A DNA stretch of 40,709 bases, taken from a virus. The position numbers were made by a program, and so were the translations under genes. The stretch is taken from positions 1-40,709 of IMG/VR virus record IMGVR_UViG_3300032895_000009; one strand, 5' to 3'. The notes below the pieces were generated by a model that saw only the letters and a program-made list of their open reading frames with translations, made no database searches and was not told the origin of the DNA. Positions within the stretch are counted from its first letter, which is position 1. Every line of letters begins with the position of its first letter. Shown here in pieces: positions 29,401 through 36,626 of the stretch.

Positions 29401-30057
29401 TGCCAGGTCTACGTCTCGACAGACGGCGGCTCGAGCTACAACGCGGCCGGACCGCCCTTGAACTCAAATGCGATCATGGGCCTGCTTACGGCCGTTTGGC
29501 CGGCGGCGAACGATCCTGACACCACCAACAATCTCTTTCTCGACATGAGCGAATCAGGAGAGCCGGTGCAATCGATCAGCCTCCAGGAGGAGAACCAGTT
29601 CCTGCTGCCCTGCATCGTCACGGGCGCCGACATCACCATTGAGAACAACGGCACCGCTGTGGCTTCCATTTCGCTGCCCGACTTCGAGAATGATGGGACG
29701 CTGGTCTGTGAGCCATCGCTCGCCTTCAATTACGAACTCATGGCCTACGCCGTCGCCACCCTGACGAGTACGAATGCCTATGAGCTGATGGCCACCGGGA
29801 GCGGCAACGAGCTCCGGCGTTCCGTCTACGACGCCCCGAACACGGGTGGCGTCGGGATCACCCATTCGGTCGGCGAAACCTTCGCAGTGTTGCCGCCCGA
29901 CGGTCAGGGAATTTTCAAGATCAACATGCCGTCCCAATGGGTCGGCGTCGAGGTCTTCTTCAAAATCCTCAGCTTCAACAGTTTCGGCAACGCGCTCCAG
30001 AGCCTGAGCGACGTGCCGGCCTACAGCTACACGCCGACCGGCGTGCCGTATAGTTAG
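26470..30057 (+). CDS. Giant tail tip (hub/host specificity) protein
   Basis: 1,195 residues from TTG 26470 overlapping the hydrolase stop (TTGA). The N-terminal part (SSAYGSAIPVGYGMTQSVLL, LMYNGGLIPL) and the part after about 690 (SFDLVRQQCRANGLYGS..., LPNVLQLQIICRENNYNQLV, WMLLSPMDLVEITDVLAGIV) match GTA gp15/J-type tail tip proteins. About 340-680 is an accessory region. Its first module (EGNFLVVVATNPSGS, SYQVWYAQANASGANAVTVS) resembles one in the tailspike at 30576; a second is Cys-rich (SCFGSDFAAWSLVV, NGCTFNSAQTCSSGPCSMPT). The C-terminus carries further FN3-like strands (ISSSSADYGGCQVYVSTDGG). Confidence 0.85.
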   Translation: MSHYFKGQAQKQPTALGSLLQSSAYGSAIPVGYGMTQSVLLAIWAANLRQGGSIKKFKQFKKGITDYVEDIDFLLGHNPIRGVNQLMYNGGLIPLTFTSQSFSYDGSGSVEVTDDHFYGVIAVTCEKEYSFDVDDFGSTSGPQTLTGTFEVPLWNALENGPDPTDNSATRNFPFCYSWTPPSYGVAGDGPTVSIEDNGQLAGLTVKVYYTQLMDATSFQAPITKYRMFLEAQLGSGNEYSDADRSDQQIIYPQFAGLGSTEIDLGASGALPQINPEVAFKWGIYSTGDADFMDMVEDIFKSGLAQAALDAVPNYTQQERGLSSYDLPGCVQKKVGNGSYDRPVTEGNFLVVVATNPSGSIASDAISDTQGNSWTPVFESDLSYQVWYAQANASGANAVTVSGLPAGAGPFTILGPPTGGWGPPSSGGGSCFGSDFAAWSLVVSQAGVSGENGCTFNSAQTCSSGPCSMPTLPANAIISGIYAYADPTYTGSNGEAYFIITTPSGGHTFVGGPESYLIGTDPSVIPECSFEFFGLATLPAAPGADYTYGATCTSYGIKVVYYLSELIQFEVAGADTVDQVVKSTGSSATLATTNQAPFPAYTLNLGISIGGSGTPLPVPANWKATLPQSNYNAAQSGAVLSPLVTAIERTVRVPASLTVQQTLTDGTAFCAVAFKATTPSSFPLPLGDYIDKASFDLVRQQCRANGLYGSLAMTSQSSGSDWLKSLFAAADAAAVYLGNKLFALPYSEVSTAGNGAFYTAPTAAGPIASLVAGAGQSPNADFVDPPELAPADRIDLPNVLQLQIICRENNYNQLVITQPESATLSLYGMRKADPVVMNCVQDPLVAQMLLGIMVRRSQYGGDVYSFTLSPRWMLLSPMDLVEITDVLAGIVGVPVRLTSVAEQEDLSLACEAEPFIYGMCAPTPYTAAIPAPNPLDTNESAGDVNAPLIFEPVPQLCAEQNQAQLWLVISSSSADYGGCQVYVSTDGGSSYNAAGPPLNSNAIMGLLTAVWPAANDPDTTNNLFLDMSESGEPVQSISLQEENQFLLPCIVTGADITIENNGTAVASISLPDFENDGTLVCEPSLAFNYELMAYAVATLTSTNAYELMATGSGNELRRSVYDAPNTGGVGITHSVGETFAVLPPDGQGIFKINMPSQWVGVEVFFKILSFNSFGNALQSLSDVPAYSYTPTGVPYS

Positions 30058-30066
30058 GGGTGATTC

Positions 30067-30609
30067 ATGACCATCGCGTCGACGCTCAACTTTTCGCCGA
30101 CCACACCGGCCCCGCCGAGCGGGAACGTCAACAACGTCCCCCAGAACGACGGCGGCGCGCCGACCTGTAATCAGTCTTTCTATACGCCGCTGATGACCGG
30201 CGATTCCGGATCCGGAGGCGCGGCCGGCAGCGTCCCGGCACCGCCTTCGGGCTCTGCCGCAGCGGGGAAGTTCCTGAAGGCGGACGGGACCTGGGAGCTG
30301 CCGCCAGGGACTGGCAGCGGGATTCTGGCGATCAATGCGCAGGGCACCGATTACACGGCCGTCTCTGGCGACGCCGGCGCGATCATTCAGGAAAATTCGG
30401 CCTCTGCTGTCACCGTGACCTTGCCGACCAGCTTCGCCACGGGCTTCAGTCTATGGGTCAAAAACATCGGCGCGGGCGTCTGCACCGTCCAAGCCGCGAG
30501 CGGGAATATCGACGACGAGGCATCGATGGCCCTGAGCCAGTGGCAGGCGATGCAATTCTATTGGGATGGTGCGCTATGGCGAGCTCTAAGTCAGTCTTTG
30601 GCGGTCTAA
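30067..30609 (+). CDS. Tail fibre-type adaptor protein
   Basis: 180 residues. After a Pro/Gly-rich N-terminus (TLNFSPTTPAPPSGN) it has PAPPSGSAAAGKFLKADGTW, a repeat-like anchor motif of many fibres, then a beta-rich end (AINAQGTDYTAVSGDAGAII, ASAVTVTLPTSFATGFSLWV, MQFYWDGALWRAL). The pattern matches short fibre or tailspike-attachment proteins that link the hub to receptor-binding proteins. It overlaps the tailspike gene by 34 bp in another frame. Confidence 0.65.
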   Translation: MTIASTLNFSPTTPAPPSGNVNNVPQNDGGAPTCNQSFYTPLMTGDSGSGGAAGSVPAPPSGSAAAGKFLKADGTWELPPGTGSGILAINAQGTDYTAVSGDAGAIIQENSASAVTVTLPTSFATGFSLWVKNIGAGVCTVQAASGNIDDEASMALSQWQAMQFYWDGALWRALSQSLAV

Positions 30610-33131
30610 TTCTTCTCCTGGCCGCGGTGGCATCGGCCCAGGTCACGCCTCCCGCCAATGGCGGCACGGGCACCGGGACGGCCCCCACGGCCGGTCAAAT
30701 CCTGGTCGGGCAATCGAACGGGAAATACCTGCCGAAGACGGCGACGGGCAGCTGCACAATCTCCTCGGCTGGCGCCTTCAGTTGCTCCGGCGGAGGCGGC
30801 GGCACGCCGGCCAACATCATCTACGCAAGCGCGGGCAACGGAACCGTTGCCGGCTGCGCACTCAACACGAATCTGCTCACCGGCGGTGGCACAGATGCAA
30901 CGACTTGCCTGCAGGCGCAGCTCGATTGGCTCGGCTCGAACGGCGGCGGAGAGTTGATTCTCAATGGACCGGCGCTGATCTCGAACGCTACTGTGGGGAC
31001 AACGAATTCGGTGGACGGCAATGTCCAGACCTCTGCTCTCCAGACCCATTCGAATGTGACCATCTTCGCACCTACGGGCGGCGGCGTCTTCCTTGCTGCA
31101 TCTTCCGATTGCCTGATGCTCGGCAATAACATCACCGGCAACCCGTCGGCTATGTTCCAAACGAATATGCGCGTGATCGGCGGGTTTTGGAATGGCAACA
31201 ATGCGAACCAAAGCAAATACGAGCAGGGAAACTCCAGCAACATCGATGTTTTCGGATTCTGGTTTGGCGGTTTCAACGGCCTCGAAATCAGCGGCGTCAC
31301 TCTTTACAACGTCGCGACATTCAACTTCACCATTTCGAACGGCGAGAATTTCATCATGGCGAACGACAGCATGATTGCCACGACAACCGTGCCCGGAGAC
31401 GCGCATAACCAAGACGGCATTCATCTCTGGGGCACGCTATCGAACGGCGTCATCAGCAATTTTTCCGATACTGGCGGGGATGATGATCCCTTCGCCTTCA
31501 ACACGGATGAGGGGGTGGGAAACTACGACGACGGCAGCAGTGCGTGGGAATATCAGCGTCTCCCGAACTCTGGAGGAGCAATCTCGAATATCCAGGTAAC
31601 AGGCTTGACCCTCGATACTCCGAGCGACGCGGGCAGGTTCTACGGCGTGACCGCAACCGGCGGCACGCCGAGCCTGACAAATATTTCTCTCCGGAATGTC
31701 TCTGGCAGCGTGGCGGCAGGGATGCTCAATTCGGGCCTTACGACTTGCTCAAATATTCTCATCGAGAATTGGACGCTCGCTGAGAGCGGGAGCATTACTC
31801 CACCGAATTTGACGGGCTGCTCAAGCACCGCCGGTCAGCAGGGCTACGGAACTCTTCAGGAGGGGCAGGGCTCTTCTGGCGGCCTGTGGAACTTCCTGGA
31901 TCCGAGTCTTGCTAGTGGAGGGGATGTCGGTTTCATGATCGGAGAACAGCCGGGCTCTGGAGGAAATGCCGGCACGTTTACTTACAACGACCCTTCGAGT
32001 GGCGCTGACTATTGGGAGCTCGCCCACCAGGGCAATTCGAATGTCTTGCATTTTTACTCGAACGGTGATCTCAGCCTTTCCGGATCGGACGACGGCACTG
32101 CTTTCAGTCTTCCGGCTGGCGGCGGCATCAAGCAGCACAGCGGTGGTTCAAGCTCGGATTGTTACGCCACGGACGGCAGCACGCCGGCGTGCGGAGGCAG
32201 CAGTTCTGTCAGCGTGAACGGCTCCTCGGTTTCGAACCCCAACTTCAACGGGACGACGCCTTCGGTCTCTGGCGCTACCGGGATCAACAACGTCTACCAG
32301 GTCAGCTCCTCGAACGTGAGCAGCTACACTCCGGTAGCGACGGGAAGCGCGCCCGGTGTGATCAAACCCGACGGGACGAGCTGCACGGTGACGAGCGGCG
32401 TTCTTACCTGTACCGGCAGTGGCGGCTCGACCTCGCCGATGCCAGTTTCAAACTGCAATGGACGCGACCAAAGCGGTTCCAGCTTGAGCTCGATAGAAAC
32501 AGCATCTTCCTGCGCTGTCACGAGCGGGGAACTGATTGTGGCGGCTTGCGGAGCAGGTCCAAGTTCAAGCATCACCTTCACCCCGAGCGACACGCTCTCG
32601 AATACCTGGAATTCGACGACTTCGCAAGGAGTGTTCGGCGGAACAGACATCGAAGCGCAAGTCTTTTGGGCTATAGCGTCCAGCAGCGGAAGCGACCGGA
32701 TTACATGCACTCTCGGGACCGCTTCTCCTTATCCGGCCGTCATTGCGACCGTCTTTTCCGGAGCAGGCAGCACGCTCAACGGCTCCGTGAACTTGAACAA
32801 CGCAAGTTCCTCAACTACCTATCCAAATTTTGGCGTTCTCAGCACAACGCAGAGAACGCTCGACGTGGTTTGTCTCAGGGTTAATTCCGCTGGCTACACC
32901 TACCAGCCGCAATGGATGGGCATTGGCCGAGGCGAGATGGCGTCCGTTGATACGGGCAACTTCGGCGGTAACGGCTCCGGGGCGAACACGCAGACGCTCG
33001 CTTGCGCTTACGGTGTTGAACCGCTTGCTGATGCAAATTTGAGCGGTTATCTCACTTACCAGACGTGGCCAGGAGGAAGCCCTGAAAGTGGGCTGTTCTA
33101 CGTTGGAGCCATGCTGGCGTTCAACTACTAA
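30576..33131 (+). CDS. Beta-helix tailspike with N-terminal signal peptide
   Basis: 851 residues from ATG 30576; the frame is open further upstream but over the previous gene. The N-terminus MASSKSVFGGLILLLAAVAS followed by AQ is a standard Sec signal with an A-S-A cleavage site, unusual for a virion protein. Next comes the fibre motif ANGGTGTGTAPTAGQILVGQ. About 100-430 has Asn-rich repeats ending in DGIHLWGTLSNGVISNF and GGDDDPFAFNTDEG, a pectin-lyase-like right-handed beta helix of polysaccharide depolymerases with acidic active-site candidates. The C-terminal 230 residues form a beta-sandwich module (SGELIVAACGAGPSSSITFT, DIEAQVFWAIASSSGSDRIT). Probable receptor-binding or capsule-degrading protein. 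Confidence 0.75.
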   Translation: MASSKSVFGGLILLLAAVASAQVTPPANGGTGTGTAPTAGQILVGQSNGKYLPKTATGSCTISSAGAFSCSGGGGGTPANIIYASAGNGTVAGCALNTNLLTGGGTDATTCLQAQLDWLGSNGGGELILNGPALISNATVGTTNSVDGNVQTSALQTHSNVTIFAPTGGGVFLAASSDCLMLGNNITGNPSAMFQTNMRVIGGFWNGNNANQSKYEQGNSSNIDVFGFWFGGFNGLEISGVTLYNVATFNFTISNGENFIMANDSMIATTTVPGDAHNQDGIHLWGTLSNGVISNFSDTGGDDDPFAFNTDEGVGNYDDGSSAWEYQRLPNSGGAISNIQVTGLTLDTPSDAGRFYGVTATGGTPSLTNISLRNVSGSVAAGMLNSGLTTCSNILIENWTLAESGSITPPNLTGCSSTAGQQGYGTLQEGQGSSGGLWNFLDPSLASGGDVGFMIGEQPGSGGNAGTFTYNDPSSGADYWELAHQGNSNVLHFYSNGDLSLSGSDDGTAFSLPAGGGIKQHSGGSSSDCYATDGSTPACGGSSSVSVNGSSVSNPNFNGTTPSVSGATGINNVYQVSSSNVSSYTPVATGSAPGVIKPDGTSCTVTSGVLTCTGSGGSTSPMPVSNCNGRDQSGSSLSSIETASSCAVTSGELIVAACGAGPSSSITFTPSDTLSNTWNSTTSQGVFGGTDIEAQVFWAIASSSGSDRITCTLGTASPYPAVIATVFSGAGSTLNGSVNLNNASSSTTYPNFGVLSTTQRTLDVVCLRVNSAGYTYQPQWMGIGRGEMASVDTGNFGGNGSGANTQTLACAYGVEPLADANLSGYLTYQTWPGGSPESGLFYVGAMLAFNY

Positions 33132-33162
33132 GAGAACTCGAAAATCCTTGAGGGAGAGAGCG

Positions 33163-33543
33163 ATGAGACGAATTTCTGCAATCACAGTTTTTCTGGCCAT
33201 AGCCATCACTGCTGGATGCTGCGCGCAAATGCCTCTGCCGGCTGGCACAGCCTACGAGGTCAACGTCACCTGGGATGCACCGTCCAGTTCGCCTGATCCG
33301 GTCGCCGGATACAACGTCTACCGCTCGCCCGCTGGAGTTTCCGCCTACTCCCTCCAGGCGAACGTCGCCAGCACCCAGTTGGCCTATACTGACTCGAACG
33401 GCATCGCCCAGGGCCAAAGTTGGGATTACATCGTCGAGAGCGTAGATGCGGCGGGGAATGAAAGCGTGCCATCAAATGTGGCTTTCGTAGCGATTCCCGG
33501 AGGAACGGCTCCGGCCTTGGGAACCTTGGTTGCAAGCTCATGA
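33163..33543 (+). CDS. Exported FN3-domain protein, probable lipoprotein
   Basis: 126 residues from ATG 33163 behind AGGGAGAGAGCG. MRRISAITVFLAIAITAGCC is a basic-hydrophobic signal ending in a lipobox (ITAGC), so the mature protein may be lipid-anchored. The rest is one fibronectin type III domain: AYEVNVTWDAPSSSPDPVAG, YNVYRSPAGVSAYS, then WDYIVESVDAAGNESVPSNV. It ends PALGTLVASS, a tail nearly repeated in the next gene (LGTLSASS). FN3 domains bind carbohydrates or proteins. Located between tailspike and lysis genes; an exported partner of the tailspike or a cell-surface conversion protein are the options. Confidence 0.75.
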   Translation: MRRISAITVFLAIAITAGCCAQMPLPAGTAYEVNVTWDAPSSSPDPVAGYNVYRSPAGVSAYSLQANVASTQLAYTDSNGIAQGQSWDYIVESVDAAGNESVPSNVAFVAIPGGTAPALGTLVASS

Positions 33544-33554
33544 AGGAGATACCG

Positions 33555-33965
33555 ATGAGGAAATTCTGTTCTGGCTTAACCTTTCTGCTCTTTGCGTTGC
33601 CGATGCTCCACGCCCAGGCCGCGCTGCCTGCGGCGACGCCGACCCAGATTGCCGTTCCGTGGACGGCGGGAACCTGCCCCACGGGAGATACCTGCGCCAC
33701 AAGCGTCTTCGCCTGTACGGGCACGGCCGCAACCTGCACGGACACGAGCGCGACCTGGGCAGCCGTCGTTTCGCAGTCGGCTGCTGCTTCGGGAACCTTC
33801 AACGATACGGCGGTCACGGCAGGTGACAGCTACTGCTTTGCCGCTGTGAATTACTGGACGGCGAGCGGTACAACCTCGAATGGTCCGCCGAGCGCCATCT
33901 CCTGCGCTACAGTCCCTTTAGCGGGGGGAGCGGCAACTCTGGGAACCCTTTCAGCGAGTTCCTGA
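33555..33965 (+). CDS. Exported FN3-like, Cys-rich protein
   Basis: 136 residues from ATG 33555, set by AAGGAGATACC. MRKFCSGLTFLLFALPMLHA followed by QA is a Sec signal peptide. The mature part (AVPWTAGTCPTGDTCATSVF, TFNDTAVTAGDSYCFAAVNY, SNGPPSAISCATVP) has the strand pattern of a fibronectin III domain with four to six cysteines that could form disulfides after export. It ends LGTLSASS like its upstream neighbour, implying gene duplication or a shared docking tail. The TGA is followed one base later by the next gene's GTG. Confidence 0.7.
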   Translation: MRKFCSGLTFLLFALPMLHAQAALPAATPTQIAVPWTAGTCPTGDTCATSVFACTGTAATCTDTSATWAAVVSQSAAASGTFNDTAVTAGDSYCFAAVNYWTASGTTSNGPPSAISCATVPLAGGAATLGTLSASS

Positions 33966-33966
33966 A

Positions 33967-34389
33967 GTGGCTGTTGAAGATTCTCGAATTCTGGAATTGG
34001 TGAACAATGAGGAGACAGCCTTGGCCGAGGAGCCGCTTCAAAATCTGCTGGACGGCCAAGGCGGAATCCGGGAGCAACTTCGCTTCCTGGCCCAGGAGAT
34101 ACGCCGCCTCGGTGACAGAGTGACGGACCACGCCCGGCGCCAGGAAAAGCAGCACGGCGAGAACACGGAAAGGTTGTGCTACTTGGAAGACGTGGTCGTC
34201 AAGGGAGACAAGGAAATCAGCCTGGTGCGTCGGATTGACCGCGTGCAGGCGTCCGTCGATCAGGTCGTCGAAAGCCAAAGGCAACACGCGACCAATCGCC
34301 GCTGGGAAATCGGCGATGTCTGGGTTCCCATCGCAACGGTACTCTTAGCCTCGGCCGCGACCGCAATTGTCGAGCATCTTGTCAGGTAA
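33967..34389 (+). CDS. Coiled-coil protein with C-terminal membrane anchor
   Basis: 140 residues from GTG 33967, but TTG 34021 with GAGGAG nine bases upstream is an equally good start. A long charged helix (EQLRFLAQEIRRLGDRVTDH, HGENTERLCYLEDVVVKGDK, about 33-105) precedes one transmembrane helix at the C-terminus (VWVPIATVLLASAATAIVEH). Cytoplasmic coiled coil plus tail anchor resembles phage proteins of the lysis cassette, for example holin partners; not a named family. A factor-independent terminator follows at 34430. Confidence 0.6.
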   Translation: MAVEDSRILELVNNEETALAEEPLQNLLDGQGGIREQLRFLAQEIRRLGDRVTDHARRQEKQHGENTERLCYLEDVVVKGDKEISLVRRIDRVQASVDQVVESQRQHATNRRWEIGDVWVPIATVLLASAATAIVEHLVR

Positions 34390-34429
34390 AAGGCTCCGTG
34401 GTAGCCTTCTCGCAACCACAATGGCCTCC

Positions 34430-34456
34430 GGGCCGCTCCCGGGCGGCCCTCTTTTT
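34430..34456 (+). terminator. Rho-independent terminator
   Basis: GGGCCGC (34430-34436) pairs with GCGGCCC (34443-34449) around a TCCCGG loop, followed by TCTTTTT. A classic terminator separating the exported-protein genes from the lysis-type genes; the next gene starts only 9 bp later, so read-through or a promoter inside the upstream gene must supply its mRNA. Confidence 0.8.
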
Positions 34457-34464
34457 GGAGACCA

Positions 34465-34839
34465 ATGTTTCCTCCCGAATCGCTTCCGAGCCTGCCGCTG
34501 ACCATTCCGCAAGCCTTCGCGCGAATGGAGGGTTGGTATGCCCGGGGGCAGGTACCCAACCGTCCGCAGCGGAACAACAATCCGGGCGACCTTGAATTCG
34601 GTCCGTTCGCGCAGAAGTTCGGCGCGAGCTCGGGCGATCCGCGCTTCGCCATCTTCCCTACGGCACAGGACGGCTGGACAGCCCACATTTGCCTGTTCGG
34701 AAGCCCGGAGTATGAAGGACTGACCATCGAGGAAGCGGTCAACAAATTCGCGCCCGCCCCCGAAAACAATGTGGAGCAGTATACGGCCTGCGTGTGTTTC
34801 TGGACCGGCAAGCAACCGACTGATCTGGTGAGCTCATGA
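34465..34839 (+). CDS. Putative peptidoglycan hydrolase (lysozyme-like)
   Basis: 124 residues from ATG 34465 behind GGAGACCA. AFARMEGWYARGQVPNRPQR followed by NNNPGDLEFG, FAIFPTAQDGWTAHICLF and YEGLTIEEAVNKFAPAPENN is the pattern of the NNPGN/xxFAxFxxxxxGxxAL family found in phage endolysins and virion-associated lysozyme-like proteins. The Glu in MEG is a candidate catalytic acid. No signal peptide. With neighbouring membrane proteins it could be the endolysin, although a structural function cannot be excluded. Confidence 0.6.
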   Translation: MFPPESLPSLPLTIPQAFARMEGWYARGQVPNRPQRNNNPGDLEFGPFAQKFGASSGDPRFAIFPTAQDGWTAHICLFGSPEYEGLTIEEAVNKFAPAPENNVEQYTACVCFWTGKQPTDLVSS

Positions 34840-35078
34840 ACCAAGCCGACCTCTATGCGCACGGAGCCGCTGCCGACCGCAACGACCTCGAAACCATGTG
34901 GCAACTCGGGGACGTGGCGGCAGAGGCGATGCGCAATCTTGCCGAGCAGATCGTGGGCTTTGGGCTGCCGGGGACCGATGAAGAAGTGAATAGAGTGCTC
35001 AAACAGGCATGGAAAGATGCCTATAATACCGTCAAGGCGCGAGGCGGCGATGTAAGCAAGCTGCCCGTGCCGGAATGA
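34836..35078 (+). CDS. Small helical protein of unknown function
   Basis: 80 residues, ATGA overlap with the hydrolase gene. Sequence MNQADLYAHGAAADRNDLET, then MWQLGDVAAEAMRNLAEQIV is almost entirely helical and mildly acidic. No membrane helix or known motif. Coupling to the hydrolase suggests a lysis-related accessory, for instance a regulator. Confidence 0.55.
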   Translation: MNQADLYAHGAAADRNDLETMWQLGDVAAEAMRNLAEQIVGFGLPGTDEEVNRVLKQAWKDAYNTVKARGGDVSKLPVPE

Positions 35079-35088
35079 GGGCAATCGC

Positions 35089-35292
35089 ATGAATTTCTGG
35101 CAGACACTTCGCGGGAACAAGTACTTCGTCGCAGCGACGACTGCCCTTGCGACCTACTTGGTCACAGCGGGCTACAACTGGGCCAACGCGGGCACCCCGG
35201 CGCTCACGCTTGCGCAGGTGAAGACCACGGCGCTCGCTGCTCTCGGCGCGGTGCTCGTCGCCGAATATCACCTCTACACGCAAGCCAGCTAG
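35089..35292 (+). CDS. Holin-like small membrane protein
   Basis: 67 residues. Two hydrophobic segments (about 13-30, YFVAATTALATYLVTAGY, and 45-62, TTALAALGAVLVAEYHLY) are separated by a short turn (NWANAGTPALTLAQVK), with a charged N-terminus (MNFWQTLRGNK). Size and topology fit small two-helix holins, which make membrane holes that release the endolysin; the neighbouring hydrolase supports this. It is not a clear member of a named holin family. Confidence 0.6.
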   Translation: MNFWQTLRGNKYFVAATTALATYLVTAGYNWANAGTPALTLAQVKTTALAALGAVLVAEYHLYTQAS

Positions 35293-35303
35293 AAAGGAAT
35301 CCC

Positions 35304-35846
35304 ATGAACCGCAGATACTTCATCAAGCTGTGCTCCGGCCTCGGAGCCGCGCTCGCCATCGGTGCGCCGAGCTTCTTCATTGAGGGCTGTGCGATCAATG
35401 TCACGGACGCGATCAACACCGTGCTCAACTCGGCTCTTGCGATCCTCAAGGTTGCCGAACCCGGCGCGGCGTGGACAGGCGACCTGGGTGCAGCGATTGC
35501 CGCTCTCGAACAGGCGGAAACGCAGTGGCAGGCAGGCGGCGCGGCGACCCTCGTTATCGATGCCCTGAACACGGTCGAAGCGGTACTCGCGGTGATCCCG
35601 GCGACGGCGGTTTATTCGCCGCTCGTCGATATTCTTGTCGCGGGCGTCGAAGCGGTGATGGCGGCCTTCGGCGTGACTGCGACCGTAACTCCGGCGGTGC
35701 GTGCGCGAATTGTCAATTCGCCCCACTACGGCAAAGTTGCACTCAAGGGACCATCCTTCCTGCATCCGACATGGCGGGGCAGTTACCGCGCTCAATGGAA
35801 CGCTGAAGCGAAGGCTCTCAATCTTCCCGCTGCGGAACTCAAGTAG
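35304..35846 (+). CDS. Exported lipoprotein with Tat-like signal
   Basis: 180 residues. The N-terminus MNRRYFIKLCSGLGAALAIG has a twin-arginine motif (NRRYFIK), a moderately hydrophobic stretch and a lipobox-like IEGC at 26-29. This layout is that of Tat-exported lipoproteins in bacteria and is unusual in a phage. The mature part is Ala-rich helical (NTVLNSALAILKVAEPGAAW, AALEQAETQWQAGGAATLVI) and ends in a Tyr/Trp-rich tail (SFLHPTWRGSYRAQWNAEAK). Possibilities are a spanin-like outer-membrane lysis protein, superinfection exclusion or envelope modification. A Sec route is also possible. Confidence 0.65.
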   Translation: MNRRYFIKLCSGLGAALAIGAPSFFIEGCAINVTDAINTVLNSALAILKVAEPGAAWTGDLGAAIAALEQAETQWQAGGAATLVIDALNTVEAVLAVIPATAVYSPLVDILVAGVEAVMAAFGVTATVTPAVRARIVNSPHYGKVALKGPSFLHPTWRGSYRAQWNAEAKALNLPAAELK

Positions 35847-35851
35847 GGACC

Positions 35852-36550
35852 ATGGCGAACCAACCCACGTGGGGCCAGAGCAATCTTCAGCTCATCGCGG
35901 CCCCAAAACAGCAGACGGGCACGAACATCGGCGGGGTTGCCCCGAACGCCGCGGGGATGATCGCCAATCTCCCGGTAAGCCCGACTGCGATTCTCTTCTA
36001 CACGCAGGGCTGCTCAGTTGCCGATGGCTACGCGGATGTCGAATGGGGCTACCTTCCGCAGCCGCTTCTGCCCGCGCCAACGGGCAACCTCACGCTTTCC
36101 TTCAAGGTGACGCTGGGCGCGACTGCCGCTCAATACGCGCAGGCGCTCGAAGTCGATACCTTGATCGTCGATGCGGAAGGCAACAAGTACGATCTTTCCT
36201 CCCAGCTCAACTTTGCCGAGGGCGGTCATTTCCAGATCGACAAAGCCGGTGGCGGATGGGTCGATACGGGCATCGATCCGGGGATTCTAGCGCCTGGTAT
36301 CGAGCACGAAATCACTGTGGCCTATCAGGTAGACTTCGCCGCGAAGACCTGCTCCGTGGTCAGCTATTCGCTCGACGGGACGCTGAGCGACATTCCCTTG
36401 GCACTTCAGAATTGCCCCGCCAAGCCGACATCGCCCGCATGGGAAGCGGGGCTGTATCTCCAAGTGCAGATGGACTCGAATCAAGCTGCAGCTCAAGCCA
36501 ATGCGGGCTGGACGGTAATCCTGGACGAAGTCGAGTGGACGGCCTGGTAG
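35852..36550 (+). CDS. Beta-rich protein, possible lectin-like virion or surface protein
   Basis: 232 residues, no signal peptide. Mostly beta strands with a jelly-roll look: SPTAILFYTQGCSVADGYAD, NLTLSFKVTLGATAAQYAQA, GIEHEITVAYQVDFAAKTCS and WEAGLYLQVQMDSNQAAAQA ending WTVILDEVEWTAW. The alternation and the closing D-E-V-E-W strand recall concanavalin-like carbohydrate-binding domains. As the last gene before the terminator it may be a receptor-binding accessory. Not a known family. Confidence 0.6.
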   Translation: MANQPTWGQSNLQLIAAPKQQTGTNIGGVAPNAAGMIANLPVSPTAILFYTQGCSVADGYADVEWGYLPQPLLPAPTGNLTLSFKVTLGATAAQYAQALEVDTLIVDAEGNKYDLSSQLNFAEGGHFQIDKAGGGWVDTGIDPGILAPGIEHEITVAYQVDFAAKTCSVVSYSLDGTLSDIPLALQNCPAKPTSPAWEAGLYLQVQMDSNQAAAQANAGWTVILDEVEWTAW

Positions 36551-36582
36551 GAAGGAGGGCGGAGGAATCGCCAGAGCAACAG

Positions 36583-36612
36583 AAAGGCCACCCGAGATTG
36601 GGTGGCCTTTTT
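36583..36612. terminator. Bidirectional Rho-independent terminator
   Basis: AAAGGCCACCC (36583-36593) pairs with GGGTGGCCTTT (36600-36610) around a GAGATT loop, with a T-run on the right and an A-run on the left. It lies between the end of the late plus-strand genes and the end of the minus-strand operon, so it can stop transcription from both sides. Confidence 0.9.
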
Positions 36613-36626
36613 GCGTTCAAGAAAGC

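Noticed and set aside
30453-30575. Upstream extension of the tailspike frame
   Set aside because: It overlaps the preceding fibre gene, and the ATG at 30576 starts a clean signal peptide.
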